Numbered from the stretch's first letter, positions 8,263 through 17,932 are shown. The stretch is 64,000 bases of DNA from Nitrosospira lacus (GCF_000355765.4 NZ_CP021106.3:248001-312000); one strand, 5' to 3'. Translations and numbers: made by a program. The notes: generated by a model not told the origin, from the sequence alone.

Positions 8263-9396
8263 CTAAATGCATTCCATATCATGCCGTTGCAATGCCCATC
8301 GCACATGTTCGCGCACCAACGATGATTCGTCGTCACATCGCGTCCGCAATGCGGCGGTCACTGCCGCTGAGGATGGCGCATTCCCTAAGCCTACCGCTAA
8401 ATTACGCAGCCATTGCTCATGGCCGATGCGACGAATCGGGCTGCCGGCAAGCCTGATATCGAACTCTTCTTTAGTCCAGCCAAATAACTCGACAAGTGAC
8501 ACATCATCCAGGCCATTGCGTACCGCGAAGTCGTCCTCACCGGTAACTGCCGCAAATTTGTTCCATGGACAAATTAACTGGCAGTCATCGCAACCATACA
8601 CCCGGTTGCCGATCAGGGGGCGCAAGGCTTCTGGAATACTGCCCTTATGTTCGATAGTGAGATAGGAAATACAGCGTCTGGCATCGAGCCTATAAGGGGC
8701 GACTATCGCCTGAGTAGGGCAAATATCGATGCACTTGGTGCAGCTTCCGCAGTAATTCCCTGTTGGACTATCCACGGGTACTGGCAAGTCGGTATACAGC
8801 TCACCCAAAAAAAACATTGATCCAGCTTCGCGCGAAAGCAGCAATGTATGCTTGCCGCGCCAGCCAAGGCCCGATTTCTGCGCCCATTCGACCTCCATCA
8901 CCGGCGCGCTGTCGCTGAAGACACGGTAATTGAAGTGACCCACTTCAGCGGCTATTTTATCGGCAAGTTTTTGCAGGCGTCCACGCAGCACCTTGTGATA
9001 ATCTCGACCCAGTGCATAGCGGGAAATAAATGCCTTATCGCCATCGTGCATCACCTGCCAGCTGTTCTTCGCGGCGGGCGGCGTATAGTTCATGCGCACC
9101 GAGATCACGCGCAATGTACCGGGAACGAGTTCAGATGGACGTGTGCGTCGTGTCCCGTGTTTTGCCATATAATCCATCTCACCGTGATAGCCTTTGCCGA
9201 GCCACTCAAACAGCCCGGATTCCGCTTTTGCCATCTCGGCATTTGCATCCGCGATGCAAATCTCCTGAAAGCCCAGCTCCTTCCCCCATGCCTTGATCGC
9301 ATCGGCGAGCCGGGGCAGGTCGACCCCTGCGTCCGGGAGATTGCACGGAATACCTGACGGATCCTTGGATATTTTTTCTTGCATAATTCTCATCAT
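8263..9396 (-). CDS. queG: Epoxyqueuosine reductase QueG
   Basis: A 377-residue cobalamin- and iron-sulfur-dependent enzyme that reduces epoxyqueuosine to queuosine in tRNA, the last step of queuosine synthesis. The family signatures are clear: a DUF1730-type N-terminal domain (GYHGEMDYMAKHGTRR, VISVRMNY), SGLGWRGKHTLLLSREAGS, and two [4Fe-4S] clusters in CGSCTKCIDICPTQAI and YGCDDCQLICPWNK. A HEAT-like C-terminus (PIRRIGHEQWLRNLAVGLGN) contacts tRNA in known structures. The start is uncertain among ATGs at 9396, 9393 and 9384. All of them overlap the divergent tsaE frame. Length is normal for the family. Confidence 0.95.
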   Translation of the reverse strand: MMRIMQEKISKDPSGIPCNLPDAGVDLPRLADAIKAWGKELGFQEICIADANAEMAKAESGLFEWLGKGYHGEMDYMAKHGTRRTRPSELVPGTLRVISVRMNYTPPAAKNSWQVMHDGDKAFISRYALGRDYHKVLRGRLQKLADKIAAEVGHFNYRVFSDSAPVMEVEWAQKSGLGWRGKHTLLLSREAGSMFFLGELYTDLPVPVDSPTGNYCGSCTKCIDICPTQAIVAPYRLDARRCISYLTIEHKGSIPEALRPLIGNRVYGCDDCQLICPWNKFAAVTGEDDFAVRNGLDDVSLVELFGWTKEEFDIRLAGSPIRRIGHEQWLRNLAVGLGNAPSSAAVTAALRTRCDDESSLVREHVRWALQRHDMECI

Positions 9397-9894
9397 ACCG
9401 ATTCTTCTGCCTCATATCACTTTACGCGCAATCTCGAGGGAGAAATCGCAATGCTGGCACTCGGCGCGGAAATCGCAACGATATTGCATCCCGGTATTAG
9501 CGTCTTCCTGAGCGGCAATCTGGGCGCGGGCAAAACCACACTGGCGCGAGGGATCTTGCGCGGCCTGGATTATCAAGGAAAAGTAAAAAGCCCCACCTAT
9601 AATTTAGTTGAACTTTATAAAATTTCTAGGTTATACTTCTATCACTTTGATTTCTATCGTTTCAATGATCCAGTAGAATGGGAGGAAGCAGGTTTCCGAG
9701 AATATTTCAACACGGAATCAATCTGTCTGGTGGAATGGCCCGAAAAAGCGGGCGGATTGTTGCCTCCACCAGATTTGCAGTTTCTTATCCACATCACCGG
9801 AACAGATCATCGCCGCGTCGAAATTCAGGCGCATACGGAGACAGGCAGACGGTGTTTAAAGCAATGGCGAACCCTAAGAAACCTCGGGCAATAG
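9379..9894 (+). CDS. tsaE: tRNA threonylcarbamoyladenosine biosynthesis ATPase TsaE
   Basis: TsaE is the ATPase partner of TsaB/TsaD in making the universal t6A37 modification of tRNA. The sequence shows the P-loop SGNLGAGKTTLARGIL, the switch SPTYNLVELY, and the conserved FDFYRFNDPVEWEEAGF and CLVEWPEKA motifs. The frame opens at a TTG (9379); the first ATG is at 9451. The TTG keeps the segment SYHFTRNLEGEIAML, which aligns with the N-terminal part of other TsaE proteins, so I prefer it, without a strong ribosome site. It overlaps the 5' end of divergent queG and, at its 3' end, the start of amiC by 31 bases. Confidence 0.92.
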   Translation: MHNSHHTDSSASYHFTRNLEGEIAMLALGAEIATILHPGISVFLSGNLGAGKTTLARGILRGLDYQGKVKSPTYNLVELYKISRLYFYHFDFYRFNDPVEWEEAGFREYFNTESICLVEWPEKAGGLLPPPDLQFLIHITGTDHRRVEIQAHTETGRRCLKQWRTLRNLGQ

Positions 9895-11201
9895 CCTGTT
9901 GCCACAATCTTTCTATTCCATCGGCATTCGCCCTATTTTTGTTGATGGCGACACTCGTCCCGTTTTTGTCACTCAGCAACACCGTTTTTGCGAATACCCT
10001 GGTCAGCTCCGCCCGTGTCTGGCCGGCACCGGAATATACGCGTCTCACGCTAGAATCCGCTTTGCCCATCCAGTACTCGCTCAGCGTGGTAAAAGATCCG
10101 GATCGAGTGGTGGTTGACCTGGAGCATGTCAGGCTTAGTCCGGAACTTGAGAGGCTGCCAGGAAAAATCGACTCCACCGATCCTTATATACGCGCAGTGC
10201 GTATCGGCCGTTTCAAGCCGACCATATTGCGGCTGGTGCTGGACCTCAAAACCGAGGCCATACCGCAAGCATTTATCCTCAATCCTGTAGGCAGTTACGG
10301 TTATCGGCTGGTGCTGGACATTTACCCCGCTATCCCGCCCGATCCGCTCATGGCGTTACTGAACGAGAATGCCACAGCAATGTTACAACCAGAACTCAAT
10401 GCCGGTAACGAAACGAGCATAAAGACAAATAGCAAAATAGCAAAAAATACCGCGACCACCAGAAAGAATAGACCGGAAACAATACGGCTTATAACGGTCG
10501 CCATCGATCCCGGGCATGGCGGCGAGGACCCCGGCGCAATAAGCCGCAGTGGCACCCATGAGAAAGATATCACACTGGCGATTGCCAGGAAGCTTAAAGC
10601 GAAGATTGATAAAGAGCCGAACATGCGCGCAGCCCTGACACGTGAAGGCGATTATTTTATATCACTACCGATGCGCCTGGTAAAAGCACGCCAATTGAAC
10701 GCCGATCTGTTCGTATCGGTGCATGCGGATGCTTTCATCAAGCCGCATGCACGCGGCTCGTCTGTTTTCGCGCTGTCCGAGCGCGGAGCAACTTCCGCGG
10801 CTGCCCGCTGGTTGGCGAAAAAAGAAAACGAGGCGGACTTGATCGGGGGAGTCAACCTGGATATCAAGGATCCCTATCTCAAGCAAACTCTGCTGGATCT
10901 GTCACAAACAGCCACCATTAACGACAGTCTCAGGCTCGGCCGGGAGGTACTCTCGGAAATCGGCGATATAAACCATCTGCATAAAAGCGATGTGGAGCAG
11001 GCGGGCTTCGCCGTACTCAAGTCTCCCGATATTCCGTCTATCCTGGTGGAAACCGCTTTCATCAGTAACCCGGACGAAGAAAAGAAACTGAAAGACGCCG
11101 CCTACCAGGATAAATTGGCCGACGCAATGCTTGCCGGTATCAAACGCTATTTCGCCAACAATCCCCCCCTCGCGCGTTCAAAAATGGTGTTTCTGGAATA
11201 A
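9864..11201 (+). CDS. amiC: N-acetylmuramoyl-L-alanine amidase AmiC-like
   Basis: A periplasmic zinc amidase that cleaves septal peptidoglycan between MurNAc and L-Ala during cell separation. The ATG at 9864 is chosen because it gives a proper signal peptide (hydrophobic AFALFLLMATLVPFLSLS, then VFANT); no twin-arginine motif is seen, unlike E. coli AmiC. An AMIN domain (ARVWPAPEYTRLTLES ... VVVDLEHVRL) is followed by a charged linker and the Amidase_3 domain: IAIDPGHGG-type zinc motif (VAIDPGHGGEDPGAI), HEKDITLAIA, SVHADAF and the catalytic VETAFISNPDEE. tsaE-amiC adjacency is common in proteobacteria. The frame is open further upstream inside tsaE but that part is not homologous to the family. 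Confidence 0.93.
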   Translation: MANPKKPRAIACCHNLSIPSAFALFLLMATLVPFLSLSNTVFANTLVSSARVWPAPEYTRLTLESALPIQYSLSVVKDPDRVVVDLEHVRLSPELERLPGKIDSTDPYIRAVRIGRFKPTILRLVLDLKTEAIPQAFILNPVGSYGYRLVLDIYPAIPPDPLMALLNENATAMLQPELNAGNETSIKTNSKIAKNTATTRKNRPETIRLITVAIDPGHGGEDPGAISRSGTHEKDITLAIARKLKAKIDKEPNMRAALTREGDYFISLPMRLVKARQLNADLFVSVHADAFIKPHARGSSVFALSERGATSAAARWLAKKENEADLIGGVNLDIKDPYLKQTLLDLSQTATINDSLRLGREVLSEIGDINHLHKSDVEQAGFAVLKSPDIPSILVETAFISNPDEEKKLKDAAYQDKLADAMLAGIKRYFANNPPLARSKMVFLE

Positions 11202-11423
11202 CTTTCTTTTCTCATTCGCCACTATTGGCGCTTCCCTTCCTGACAAAGTTTCACTGACCTCCTGTAAGCCTGCGTGGCATCTGTTTGCCGGCTGAACTCC
11301 CAACGTCAGCATGATCACAAGGCGTACTTCTCCGCGGAGCTTGATCCGGAGAAACCAGAAGCCGCCTAGCCGTGGCTCAGCTTCTACGCCATAATCACGC
11401 CGTTAACCCGTCCAGGATGTTTT

Positions 11424-12641
11424 GTGGCCAACGAAGATCTATCCAGATTAAAAATTGACCGGAGCGGCGCCGCCAGTCCAACCGGCCATAGGAAACGTCC
11501 CCGCCTCATTTCCACGCTCGCGATCGTTGCGGGACTGAGTCTGCTCCTAATCTTCTACTTTCGTACTGGCACGGTGGCTGAGGTGGAGTCCGGCACAGTC
11601 ACCACCGCTTACCCGTCACAGTCTTTCACGCTGCTTAACGCCACTGGCTATGTCGTTGCGCAACGTAAAGCGGCAGTCGCCTCGAAGGGTACGGGACGAG
11701 TCGAGTGGCTGGGGGTGACGGAGGGCAGCCGCGTGACAGAAGGCGAAATTATTGCCCGGCTGGAGAATATGGATGTCAGCGCAGCGATGGAACAAGCCGC
11801 GGCCAACGTCAGGGTAGCCAAGGCAAATTTACAGCAGGGGCAAGCCGAGCTGATCGATGCCGAGGCGGCATTCAACCGCAATAGCGAGTTGCTCGCCAAG
11901 GGCTTTATTTCGCAATTCGCCCAAGACATCGCAACCGCCCGCTTTCGCAAAGCCCAGGCGGCAGTTCTGGGTTATCAGGCATCCGTTGGTGCTGCTGAGG
12001 CTAACCATCGCGCCGCCCGGATTGCTGTGGAACAAACACTGATCCGTGCACCGTTTGATGGAGTAGTGCTGACTAAAAGTGCCAATGTCGGTGACGTGAT
12101 AACGCCTTTCTCGTCCGCACTCGACGCCAAAGGCGCGGTAGTGACAATGGCGGATATGAATACCCTGGAAGTCGAAGCCGACGTATCCGAGTCCAATTTA
12201 CCCAAAGTGAAGCTCGAACAGCCCTGTGAAATTCAGCTGGATGCGATGCCCGACGTCCGATTGCGTGGCGTGGTGCAACGCATTGTGCCGACAGTGGACA
12301 GGGCTAAAGCGACGGTGGTGGTAAAAATTCGATTTATCGACCGCGACCCGGACATTCTGCCCGAGATGAGTGCAAAAATTGCCTTTCTGGAAAAAGAAAT
12401 GGCTGCGGAGCAACGTACTGCCCGCCCGGTGGTCCAGCCCGATGCCATTGTTCAGCGCAATGGAAAGAATGTGGTATTCATCATGAAAGACGAAAGAGCA
12501 GTTGAAACACCTATCGAAACCGGCGGGAAAATTGGCGATATGCTTGAAGTTCTGAAAGGCCCCAAGGTGGGTGACAAAGTAATCCTGCGCCCCGGCGATG
12601 GACTCGACAATGGCGATAAGGTGCGGACGGTGGCGAAGTAA
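11424..12641 (+). CDS. ABC exporter periplasmic adaptor (HlyD/MacA family)
   Basis: A 405-residue membrane-fusion protein, first gene of a four-gene ABC export operon. One N-terminal membrane anchor (about residues 26-43, STLAIVAGLSLLLIFYF) is followed by a biotinyl-lipoyl half-motif (GTGRVEWLGVTEGSRVTEGE), a coiled-coil hairpin (about 115-200) and the second half-motif (IRAPFDGVVLTKSANVGDVI), then beta-barrel and membrane-proximal domains. Translation starts at a GTG with AGGA about 7 bases upstream. The gene lies 6 bases ahead of the ATPase gene. Such adaptors link an inner-membrane ABC pump to an outer-membrane TolC-like channel; none is encoded nearby. The substrate cannot be told. Confidence 0.88.
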   Translation: MANEDLSRLKIDRSGAASPTGHRKRPRLISTLAIVAGLSLLLIFYFRTGTVAEVESGTVTTAYPSQSFTLLNATGYVVAQRKAAVASKGTGRVEWLGVTEGSRVTEGEIIARLENMDVSAAMEQAAANVRVAKANLQQGQAELIDAEAAFNRNSELLAKGFISQFAQDIATARFRKAQAAVLGYQASVGAAEANHRAARIAVEQTLIRAPFDGVVLTKSANVGDVITPFSSALDAKGAVVTMADMNTLEVEADVSESNLPKVKLEQPCEIQLDAMPDVRLRGVVQRIVPTVDRAKATVVVKIRFIDRDPDILPEMSAKIAFLEKEMAAEQRTARPVVQPDAIVQRNGKNVVFIMKDERAVETPIETGGKIGDMLEVLKGPKVGDKVILRPGDGLDNGDKVRTVAK

Positions 12642-12647
12642 AGAGGC

Positions 12648-13331
12648 ATGGAGAATCTTGCGGAGCCCATTGTCCAGATCAGGCAGCTCACCAAAAGCTA
12701 CCATCGCGGCGAGCAGTGGGTACCGGTACTCACGAATATCTCCTTTGATATTGTTTCCGGTGAATTCATCGCCTTAATGGGGCCTTCCGGTTCCGGCAAA
12801 AGCACCCTGCTCAATCTGATTGCCGGCATTGACAAACCAGACAGCGGATCGCTGAAGGTAAACGGAACAGATATCGCCACACTTTCTGAAGCGGATCTCG
12901 CAGACTGGCGCGCGGCCAATGTCGGCTTCATTTTCCAGTTCTACAATCTGATGCCGGTGCTGACCGCATTTGAAAACGTAGAATTGCCATTGCTGCTGAC
13001 GCGACTTTCGCGCAGCCAACGGCGGGAACGCGCGGAACTGGCGCTGTCAATGGTGGGGCTGACCGACCGGATGGAGCACTATCCCTCGGAGCTGTCCGGT
13101 GGTCAGCAGCAACGCGTGGCGATTGCCCGCGCGTTCATAACCGACCCGGTCATACTGGTGGCGGACGAGCCCACCGGAGACCTTGATCGTGCATCGGCGA
13201 ACGATATTCTCGCCATGCTTGAGCGCCTGAACAGCGAGATGGGCAAAACCATTATTATGGTGACCCACGACCCCCATGCGGCCAAATCAGCCCGTTCAAT
13301 TCGTCATTTGGAGAAAGGAGAGCTGATGTAA
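12648..13331 (+). CDS. ABC transporter ATP-binding protein (LolD/MacB-ATPase type)
   Basis: A 227-residue ATPase with Walker [13 protein letters not shown]-loop [10 protein letters not shown], signature [15 protein letters not shown], Walker [14 protein letters not shown] and the switch histidine in VTHDP. The [22 protein letters not shown] segment is characteristic of the LolD/MacB (type VII, mechanotransmission) subfamily. It is encoded between its adaptor and two permeases. The best reading is a MacB-like pump split into separate ATPase and permease chains, with two different permease subunits. The gene follows the adaptor after 6 bases and is separated from the first permease gene by about 200 bp. 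Confidence 0.92.
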   Translation: MENLAEPIVQIRQLTKSYHRGEQWVPVLTNISFDIVSGEFIALMGPSGSGKSTLLNLIAGIDKPDSGSLKVNGTDIATLSEADLADWRAANVGFIFQFYNLMPVLTAFENVELPLLLTRLSRSQRRERAELALSMVGLTDRMEHYPSELSGGQQQRVAIARAFITDPVILVADEPTGDLDRASANDILAMLERLNSEMGKTIIMVTHDPHAAKSARSIRHLEKGELM

Positions 13332-13534
13332 CGAAGTGATCGAATGGCAATATTTTTCTCAGTAATATCCTTTCTGTTTTCGTCAATTACCCCGCAGCGT
13401 ACCGTGGAATATCGCAATAATCCTGAATCCATCAGTTGCATCAACTCACACCCAAAAGGCGGGCAATCCAGGATATTGTTATTAATCATAATATTGATCC
13501 ACTCAATGAGCTCTCAACTCCCGGATTCAGGATA

Positions 13535-14692
13535 ATGCATTTCCTGAAGCTTATCCTGAGAAATACGTTGCGTCACAAACTGCGCACCGGCCTGACGGTG
13601 CTGGGCCTGGTGGTGGCGATACTCGCTTTCGGGCTGTTGCGCACCGTCGTGGATGCCTGGTATGCAGGCGCGGAAGGCGCCTCATCGGCGCGGCTGGTAA
13701 CACGAAACGCGATCTCGCTGGTCTTTCCGCTACCCATCAATTACCAGGAACGGATTCGCAGGGTTCAGGGTGTCACGGCAATTTCCCATGCCAGCTGGTT
13801 CGGCGGAGTGTACATTACACCGAAGAACTTTTTTCCACAGTTCGCCGTCGATGCAAAAACCTATTTTAATCTCTACCCCGAATACCTTATTTCGCCAACG
13901 GATATGAAGGCCTTCCTCACCGACCGCAAGGGCTGCGTGGTCGGTCGCAAGCTGGCGAACACGTATGGATTCAAGGTCGGCGACATCATTCCCCTGCGCG
14001 GCACGATTTATCCCGGTGCATGGAGCTTCACGGTACGGGCGATCTATGACGGCGCGAAAGCGGGAACCGATACTTCGCAGTTTTTCTTTCACTGGGACTA
14101 TCTCAATGAAACCATGAAAAAAGCGGTTGCCCGCAGAACCGATTGGATCGGTGTCTACGTGATCGAAATTTCCGACCCTGACAGAGCGGCGGAAATATCG
14201 AACGAGGTAGATGCAATGTTCAGGAACTCTCTTGCCGAAACCCTTACCGAAACAGAAAAAGCCTTTCAACTGGGGTTTGTTTCCATGACCGAAGCGATTG
14301 TGGTGGCGATACGTATCGTTTCGTTCCTGGTGATTTTCATTATCCTTGCAGTGATGGCCAATACCATGGCAATGACGGCGCGCGAGCGCGTCGCCGAATA
14401 CGCCACCCTCAAGGCACTGGGTTTTGGCCCGCGCTTCCTCGCCGGATTGATTTATGGCGAGTCCCTCGCGATTGCGCTGGCTGGCGCGGTGATAGGCATT
14501 CTGCTGACCTTCCCTGTCGCCGACAGATTCAGCGAACAGGTCGGCACGCTGTTCCCGGTATTTGGGGTCTCGCTGGAAACCGTCTACATGCAGGCCGCCG
14601 CCGCAATCGCGGTTGGCATTGCGGCGGCAATCCTGCCTGCCTTTCGCGCCGCTCGAGTACCCATCGTGGAAGGACTGAGAAGCATTGGTTAG
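13535..14692 (+). CDS. ABC transporter permease (FtsX/MacB family), first of two
   Basis: A 385-residue permease of the FtsX/MacB family. The start at ATG 13535 (MHFLKLILRNTLRHKLRTGLT) is chosen over the open frame from 13436 because it begins at the usual amphipathic elbow helix just before membrane segment 1 (LTVLGLVVAILAFGLLRTVV). A large periplasmic domain (about residues 45-260) precedes three more membrane segments, with the MTARERVAEYATLKALGFGP coupling loop between them and the terminal RAARVPIVEGLRSIG typical of the family. It ends 3 bases before the second permease gene. The two permeases are different in sequence and may form a heterodimer. Confidence 0.9.
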   Translation: MHFLKLILRNTLRHKLRTGLTVLGLVVAILAFGLLRTVVDAWYAGAEGASSARLVTRNAISLVFPLPINYQERIRRVQGVTAISHASWFGGVYITPKNFFPQFAVDAKTYFNLYPEYLISPTDMKAFLTDRKGCVVGRKLANTYGFKVGDIIPLRGTIYPGAWSFTVRAIYDGAKAGTDTSQFFFHWDYLNETMKKAVARRTDWIGVYVIEISDPDRAAEISNEVDAMFRNSLAETLTETEKAFQLGFVSMTEAIVVAIRIVSFLVIFIILAVMANTMAMTARERVAEYATLKALGFGPRFLAGLIYGESLAIALAGAVIGILLTFPVADRFSEQVGTLFPVFGVSLETVYMQAAAAIAVGIAAAILPAFRAARVPIVEGLRSIG

Positions 14693-14695
14693 CCT

Positions 14696-15862
14696 ATGAC
14701 CATTCCTCTCTCCTACATATGGCGCAACTTCACCGCTCGCAAGCTGACTACCCTGCTCACCGCAGGGGGCATGGCGCTGGTGGTGTTTGTATTTGCGACG
14801 GTATTAATGCTGGAAGAGGGTCTCCGGAAAACACTGGTGGAAACCGGCTCACCCGACAATGTGGTCATTACCCGCCGTTCCGCCGGTACCGAAGTGCAAA
14901 GCGTCATTGATCGCGAGCAGGCTGCCATTGTGGAAAACCAGCCGGAAGTCGCTTACAGCGCGAATGGCTGGCGGCTGGCGTCAAAAGAAATGATAGTGCT
15001 GATTTCCCTTGCCAAGCGCAGCTCCGATAAAGCGTCCAACGTATTGATCCGTGGTGTGGGACAAAAAGGAATCGAGCTGCGTCCACAGGTGGAAATCGCC
15101 GAGGGGCGCATGTTTCGTCCCGGGTCAACGGAAATTATTGCCGGCAAGAGCGTAGCCGAACGCTATCGGGGCGCCGGCGTCGGCGAAACACTGCGCTTCG
15201 GGCAGCGTGAATGGACCGTGGTCGGTATCATGGACGCGGGTAAAACCGGTTTCGATTCGGAAATATGGGGCGATGTGGATCAGTTGATGCAGGCATTCCG
15301 CAGGCCGGTCTATTCTTCGGTGATATTGAAGCTGAACGATCCCGCGGTGTTTTCTCAACTCAAGACCCGCATTGAGAACGATCCGCGCCTGACTCTGGAA
15401 GTCAAGCAGGAAAGTGTCTTCTATGCCGAGCAATCGCAATTGCTGGCGAATTTCATTCGCTACCTGGGAATGATACTGTCGATTATTTTCTCTATCGGCG
15501 CAATTATCGGCGCGATGATCACCATGTATGCCTCTGTCGCCAATCGTGCCACGGAAATCGGCACCTTGCGCGCGCTGGGATTCCGCCGCATGAATATTCT
15601 GGCCGCCTTTCTCGTGGAAGCATTGATGCTCGGTGCTGCGGGCGGCGTAGCCGGACTGGTATTTGCATCGTTCATGCAATTCTTTACCATCTCCACCATG
15701 AACTGGCAATCGTTCTCCGAACTCGCGTTCAGCTTTACCCTGAATGGCGCGATTATCATCAAATCGTTTGCATTTGCGCTGATCATGGGAGTCACCGGGG
15801 GATTTCTTCCAGCCGCAAGGGCCGCGCGCCTCAATATCGTGGATTCGCTACGAGCGGTGTAA
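14696..15862 (+). CDS. ABC transporter permease (FtsX/MacB family), second of two
   Basis: A 388-residue permease with the same layout as its neighbour: an elbow helix and membrane segment 1 (LTTLLTAGGMALVVFVFATVLML), a periplasmic domain with the MacB-PCD-type sequence IIAGKSVAERYRGAGVGETL, then three C-terminal membrane segments. The coupling motif is NRATEIGTLRALGFRRMNIL and the C-terminus is ARAARLNIVDSLRAV. It is the last gene of the adaptor-ATPase-permease-permease operon. Convergent genes follow after 52 bp. The periplasmic domain differs from that of the first permease, so each probably has its own contact surface to the adaptor. Confidence 0.9.
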   Translation: MTIPLSYIWRNFTARKLTTLLTAGGMALVVFVFATVLMLEEGLRKTLVETGSPDNVVITRRSAGTEVQSVIDREQAAIVENQPEVAYSANGWRLASKEMIVLISLAKRSSDKASNVLIRGVGQKGIELRPQVEIAEGRMFRPGSTEIIAGKSVAERYRGAGVGETLRFGQREWTVVGIMDAGKTGFDSEIWGDVDQLMQAFRRPVYSSVILKLNDPAVFSQLKTRIENDPRLTLEVKQESVFYAEQSQLLANFIRYLGMILSIIFSIGAIIGAMITMYASVANRATEIGTLRALGFRRMNILAAFLVEALMLGAAGGVAGLVFASFMQFFTISTMNWQSFSELAFSFTLNGAIIIKSFAFALIMGVTGGFLPAARAARLNIVDSLRAV

Positions 15863-15914
15863 CGGAGTCAATTGACCGATTTGCGTACCCTGCGCATTCC
15901 TGCGGCATGGTGAA

Positions 15915-16454
15915 TTACTTGCGAAGCTCTTCTATGGTGCCCATATGAAAACCCAATTTTCCCTGCTGGCGTTCCTCGAAGTAACGTTTCAACGGTTCCT
16001 GGATGACTCGAAACGCCAACGTATCCCAAGGAATCTCTGCCTCTCCAAAAAGCTGGACATCCAGGCTCTCGATACCGGGCTTGAAATCCAGATCCAGCAA
16101 TCGCGCACGAAACAGAACGTGCACCTGATTGATATGGGGGATATTATAAATGGCATACAGGCTCCCCATTTCGACTCGTGCATTGGCTTCCTCCAGCGTT
16201 TCGCGAGCGGCCCCCTGGATCAGGGTCTCGGCATTTTCCATGAAGCCCGAAGGTACGGTCCATAAACCGTGGCGCGGCGCGATGGCGCGCCGGCATAGCA
16301 ATATCCTGTCCTCCCACTCAGGTATGCAGCCCACTACTATCTTCGGATTTTGATAATGGACAACGCCGCATGCGGGGCAAACATAACGCGGCAAATTGTC
16401 GCCTTCGGGAACGCGCAGCTCAACCGGCGTGCCGCAATTACTACAGAATTTCAT
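15915..16454 (-). CDS. NUDIX hydrolase with N-terminal zinc ribbon
   Basis: A 179-residue NUDIX enzyme that should hydrolyse a nucleoside diphosphate linked to another group. The N-terminus is a zinc ribbon with paired cysteines (FCSNCGTP and YVCPACGVVHYQNPK), as in the Nudix_N_2 group. The Nudix box is GFMENAETLIQGAARETLEE, with the metal-binding REXXEE part intact; the usual final Gly-hydrophobic pair is replaced by Asn-Ala. The substrate may be ADP-ribose, NADH or a sugar nucleotide; the sequence does not decide. Its ATG overlaps the stop of the upstream FemAB/GNAT-like gene by 4 bases, so the two are co-translated. Confidence 0.9.
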   Translation of the reverse strand: MKFCSNCGTPVELRVPEGDNLPRYVCPACGVVHYQNPKIVVGCIPEWEDRILLCRRAIAPRHGLWTVPSGFMENAETLIQGAARETLEEANARVEMGSLYAIYNIPHINQVHVLFRARLLDLDFKPGIESLDVQLFGEAEIPWDTLAFRVIQEPLKRYFEERQQGKLGFHMGTIEELRK

Positions 16455-17614
16455 TTCTCTCTCATTTCTTTCTTGAATGGCGAACTCTCATTCAGCTCAT
16501 CCAGATAATGATTGATATCCTGTGCTTCGTGTTTCAGATACTTCCCGATAGCGGCGGCGAATTCGGGGTGTGCAAGCCAGTGCGCCGACCAGACGCGCAC
16601 GGGAAGAAAGCCGCGCGCAAGTTTATGCTCTCCCTGTGCGCCGCCTTCAAACAACGCGATGCAGTGGGCAATACAGAATTCGATGGCCTGATAGTAGCAG
16701 GTCTCGAAATGCAGTCCGGGGACAAACTCCATCGTACCCCAATAACGCCCATAGAGCGTACGGGAATTATGCAGATTCAGGGCGGCGGCAACGGGTTGGT
16801 CATCGCGCAGCGCCAGGATCAGCAATACATTTTCCGGCATGCTTTTGCCGAGCCGCAGAAAGAATTCCAGATTGAGATAGGGCATGGAATGATGGTTGCG
16901 GTAAGTTTTATTGTAGCAGTTGACGAAGAAACGCCAGTGATCAGGATTCGCGTCATGTCCGGACAGCCACTGAAAACGGATACCTTCCGCATGAACCTTG
17001 CGCCGTTCCTGCCGGATTTTCTTGCGCTTGCCATGGCTCAGCTCTCCCAGAAACGCTTCGAAATGCGCATAACCTCCAGCGTCCCGATTCTTCCAGTGAA
17101 ACTGGATACCATGCCGTAACGTCATTCCCGCCAGCTCCATCTCTCGCGCCTCGTCCTCTCGCGGGAACAGGCAATGGAACGATGACACGCCTGTTTCCGC
17201 ATTTTTGCTTTTGGCCATCTTTAATGCAGCCGAAACCAGCAAGGCGCGATGCTCTGGAGTTTCCGCCAGCAGCCGCCGTCCGGTGACGGGGCTGAAGGGT
17301 ACTGCGCTCAGCAGCTTGGGGTAATACCTATGACCGGCGCGCCGGTAGGCATCCGCCCAGGCCCAGTCGAATACATACTCCCCATAGGAATGGTTTTTCA
17401 GATAAAGCGGCAGCGCGCCACGCAGGGTATTTCCTTCCCACAATGTGACAAATTGCGGTAGCCATCCGGTTGCCCGTGAGGCGCATCCGGTATCATGCAT
17501 GGCGGAAAAGAACTCATGCCGCAGAAACGGATCGTCCCCGGCCAGTGCGTTCCATGCCTTCACAGAAATACCGTCAAGCGAGTCGATTACCTTTACTTCA
17601 AATTCTGGAATCAT
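16451..17614 (-). CDS. GNAT-fold peptidoglycan-type acyltransferase (DUF482/FemAB-like)
   Basis: A 387-residue protein of the DUF482 (FemAB/GNAT-like) family. Recognisable segments are NALAGDDPFLRHEFFSAMHDTG near the N-terminus, HSYGEYVFDWAWADAYRRAG, the basic GKRKKIRQERRK stretch and the C-terminal YYQAIEFCIAH with FEGGAQGEHKLARGF. The family is related to FemAB aminoacyl transferases; its natural substrate is not established, so no precise reaction is given. The gene is the first of a two-gene operon with the NUDIX hydrolase. It is not one of the XrtA-locus FemAB proteins; its sequence motifs differ from those at 1-498. Confidence 0.88.
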   Translation of the reverse strand: MIPEFEVKVIDSLDGISVKAWNALAGDDPFLRHEFFSAMHDTGCASRATGWLPQFVTLWEGNTLRGALPLYLKNHSYGEYVFDWAWADAYRRAGHRYYPKLLSAVPFSPVTGRRLLAETPEHRALLVSAALKMAKSKNAETGVSSFHCLFPREDEAREMELAGMTLRHGIQFHWKNRDAGGYAHFEAFLGELSHGKRKKIRQERRKVHAEGIRFQWLSGHDANPDHWRFFVNCYNKTYRNHHSMPYLNLEFFLRLGKSMPENVLLILALRDDQPVAAALNLHNSRTLYGRYWGTMEFVPGLHFETCYYQAIEFCIAHCIALFEGGAQGEHKLARGFLPVRVWSAHWLAHPEFAAAIGKYLKHEAQDINHYLDELNESSPFKKEMREK

Positions 17615-17932
17615 GAAGTATTTTCACATGCGCCCCGGGATCGCCGCAGAGTAGCAGGGAGACAATAAGCAAAGCGTATTGCATCATATGTCGATTTTAT
17701 ATTCAAACACATTTTCATAGTCCCTGCCAGCCTGCCAACCACGAAGCAAGTCTACATGCGGCGCATTTTTTGCGTTGCCGGAAGGCAGGAAGACATGCAC
17801 CTCGAGACCGCCGGGGGGTCCTTGAAGCCCACGACCGAGAGTTCATTCTGGTATTATCCTTAGTTCTGTAGAAACCCGACAATCCCCTGCCCGCCGTACA
17901 GAGAGTGCCTATCAACCCTCCACTGTCTCATC
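17615..17932. other. 318-bp divergent intergenic region upstream of nadE
   Basis: The region lies between the FemAB-like gene (minus) and nadE (plus), so promoters in both directions are expected. A short open frame on the minus strand (17715-17915) has no recognisable product. I see no convincing promoter hexamer pair or hairpin. Confidence 0.5.

Noticed and set aside
9678-9863. Extended N-terminus of AmiC
   Set aside because: The extra codons lie within tsaE in another frame; the ATG at 9864 directly precedes a good signal peptide.
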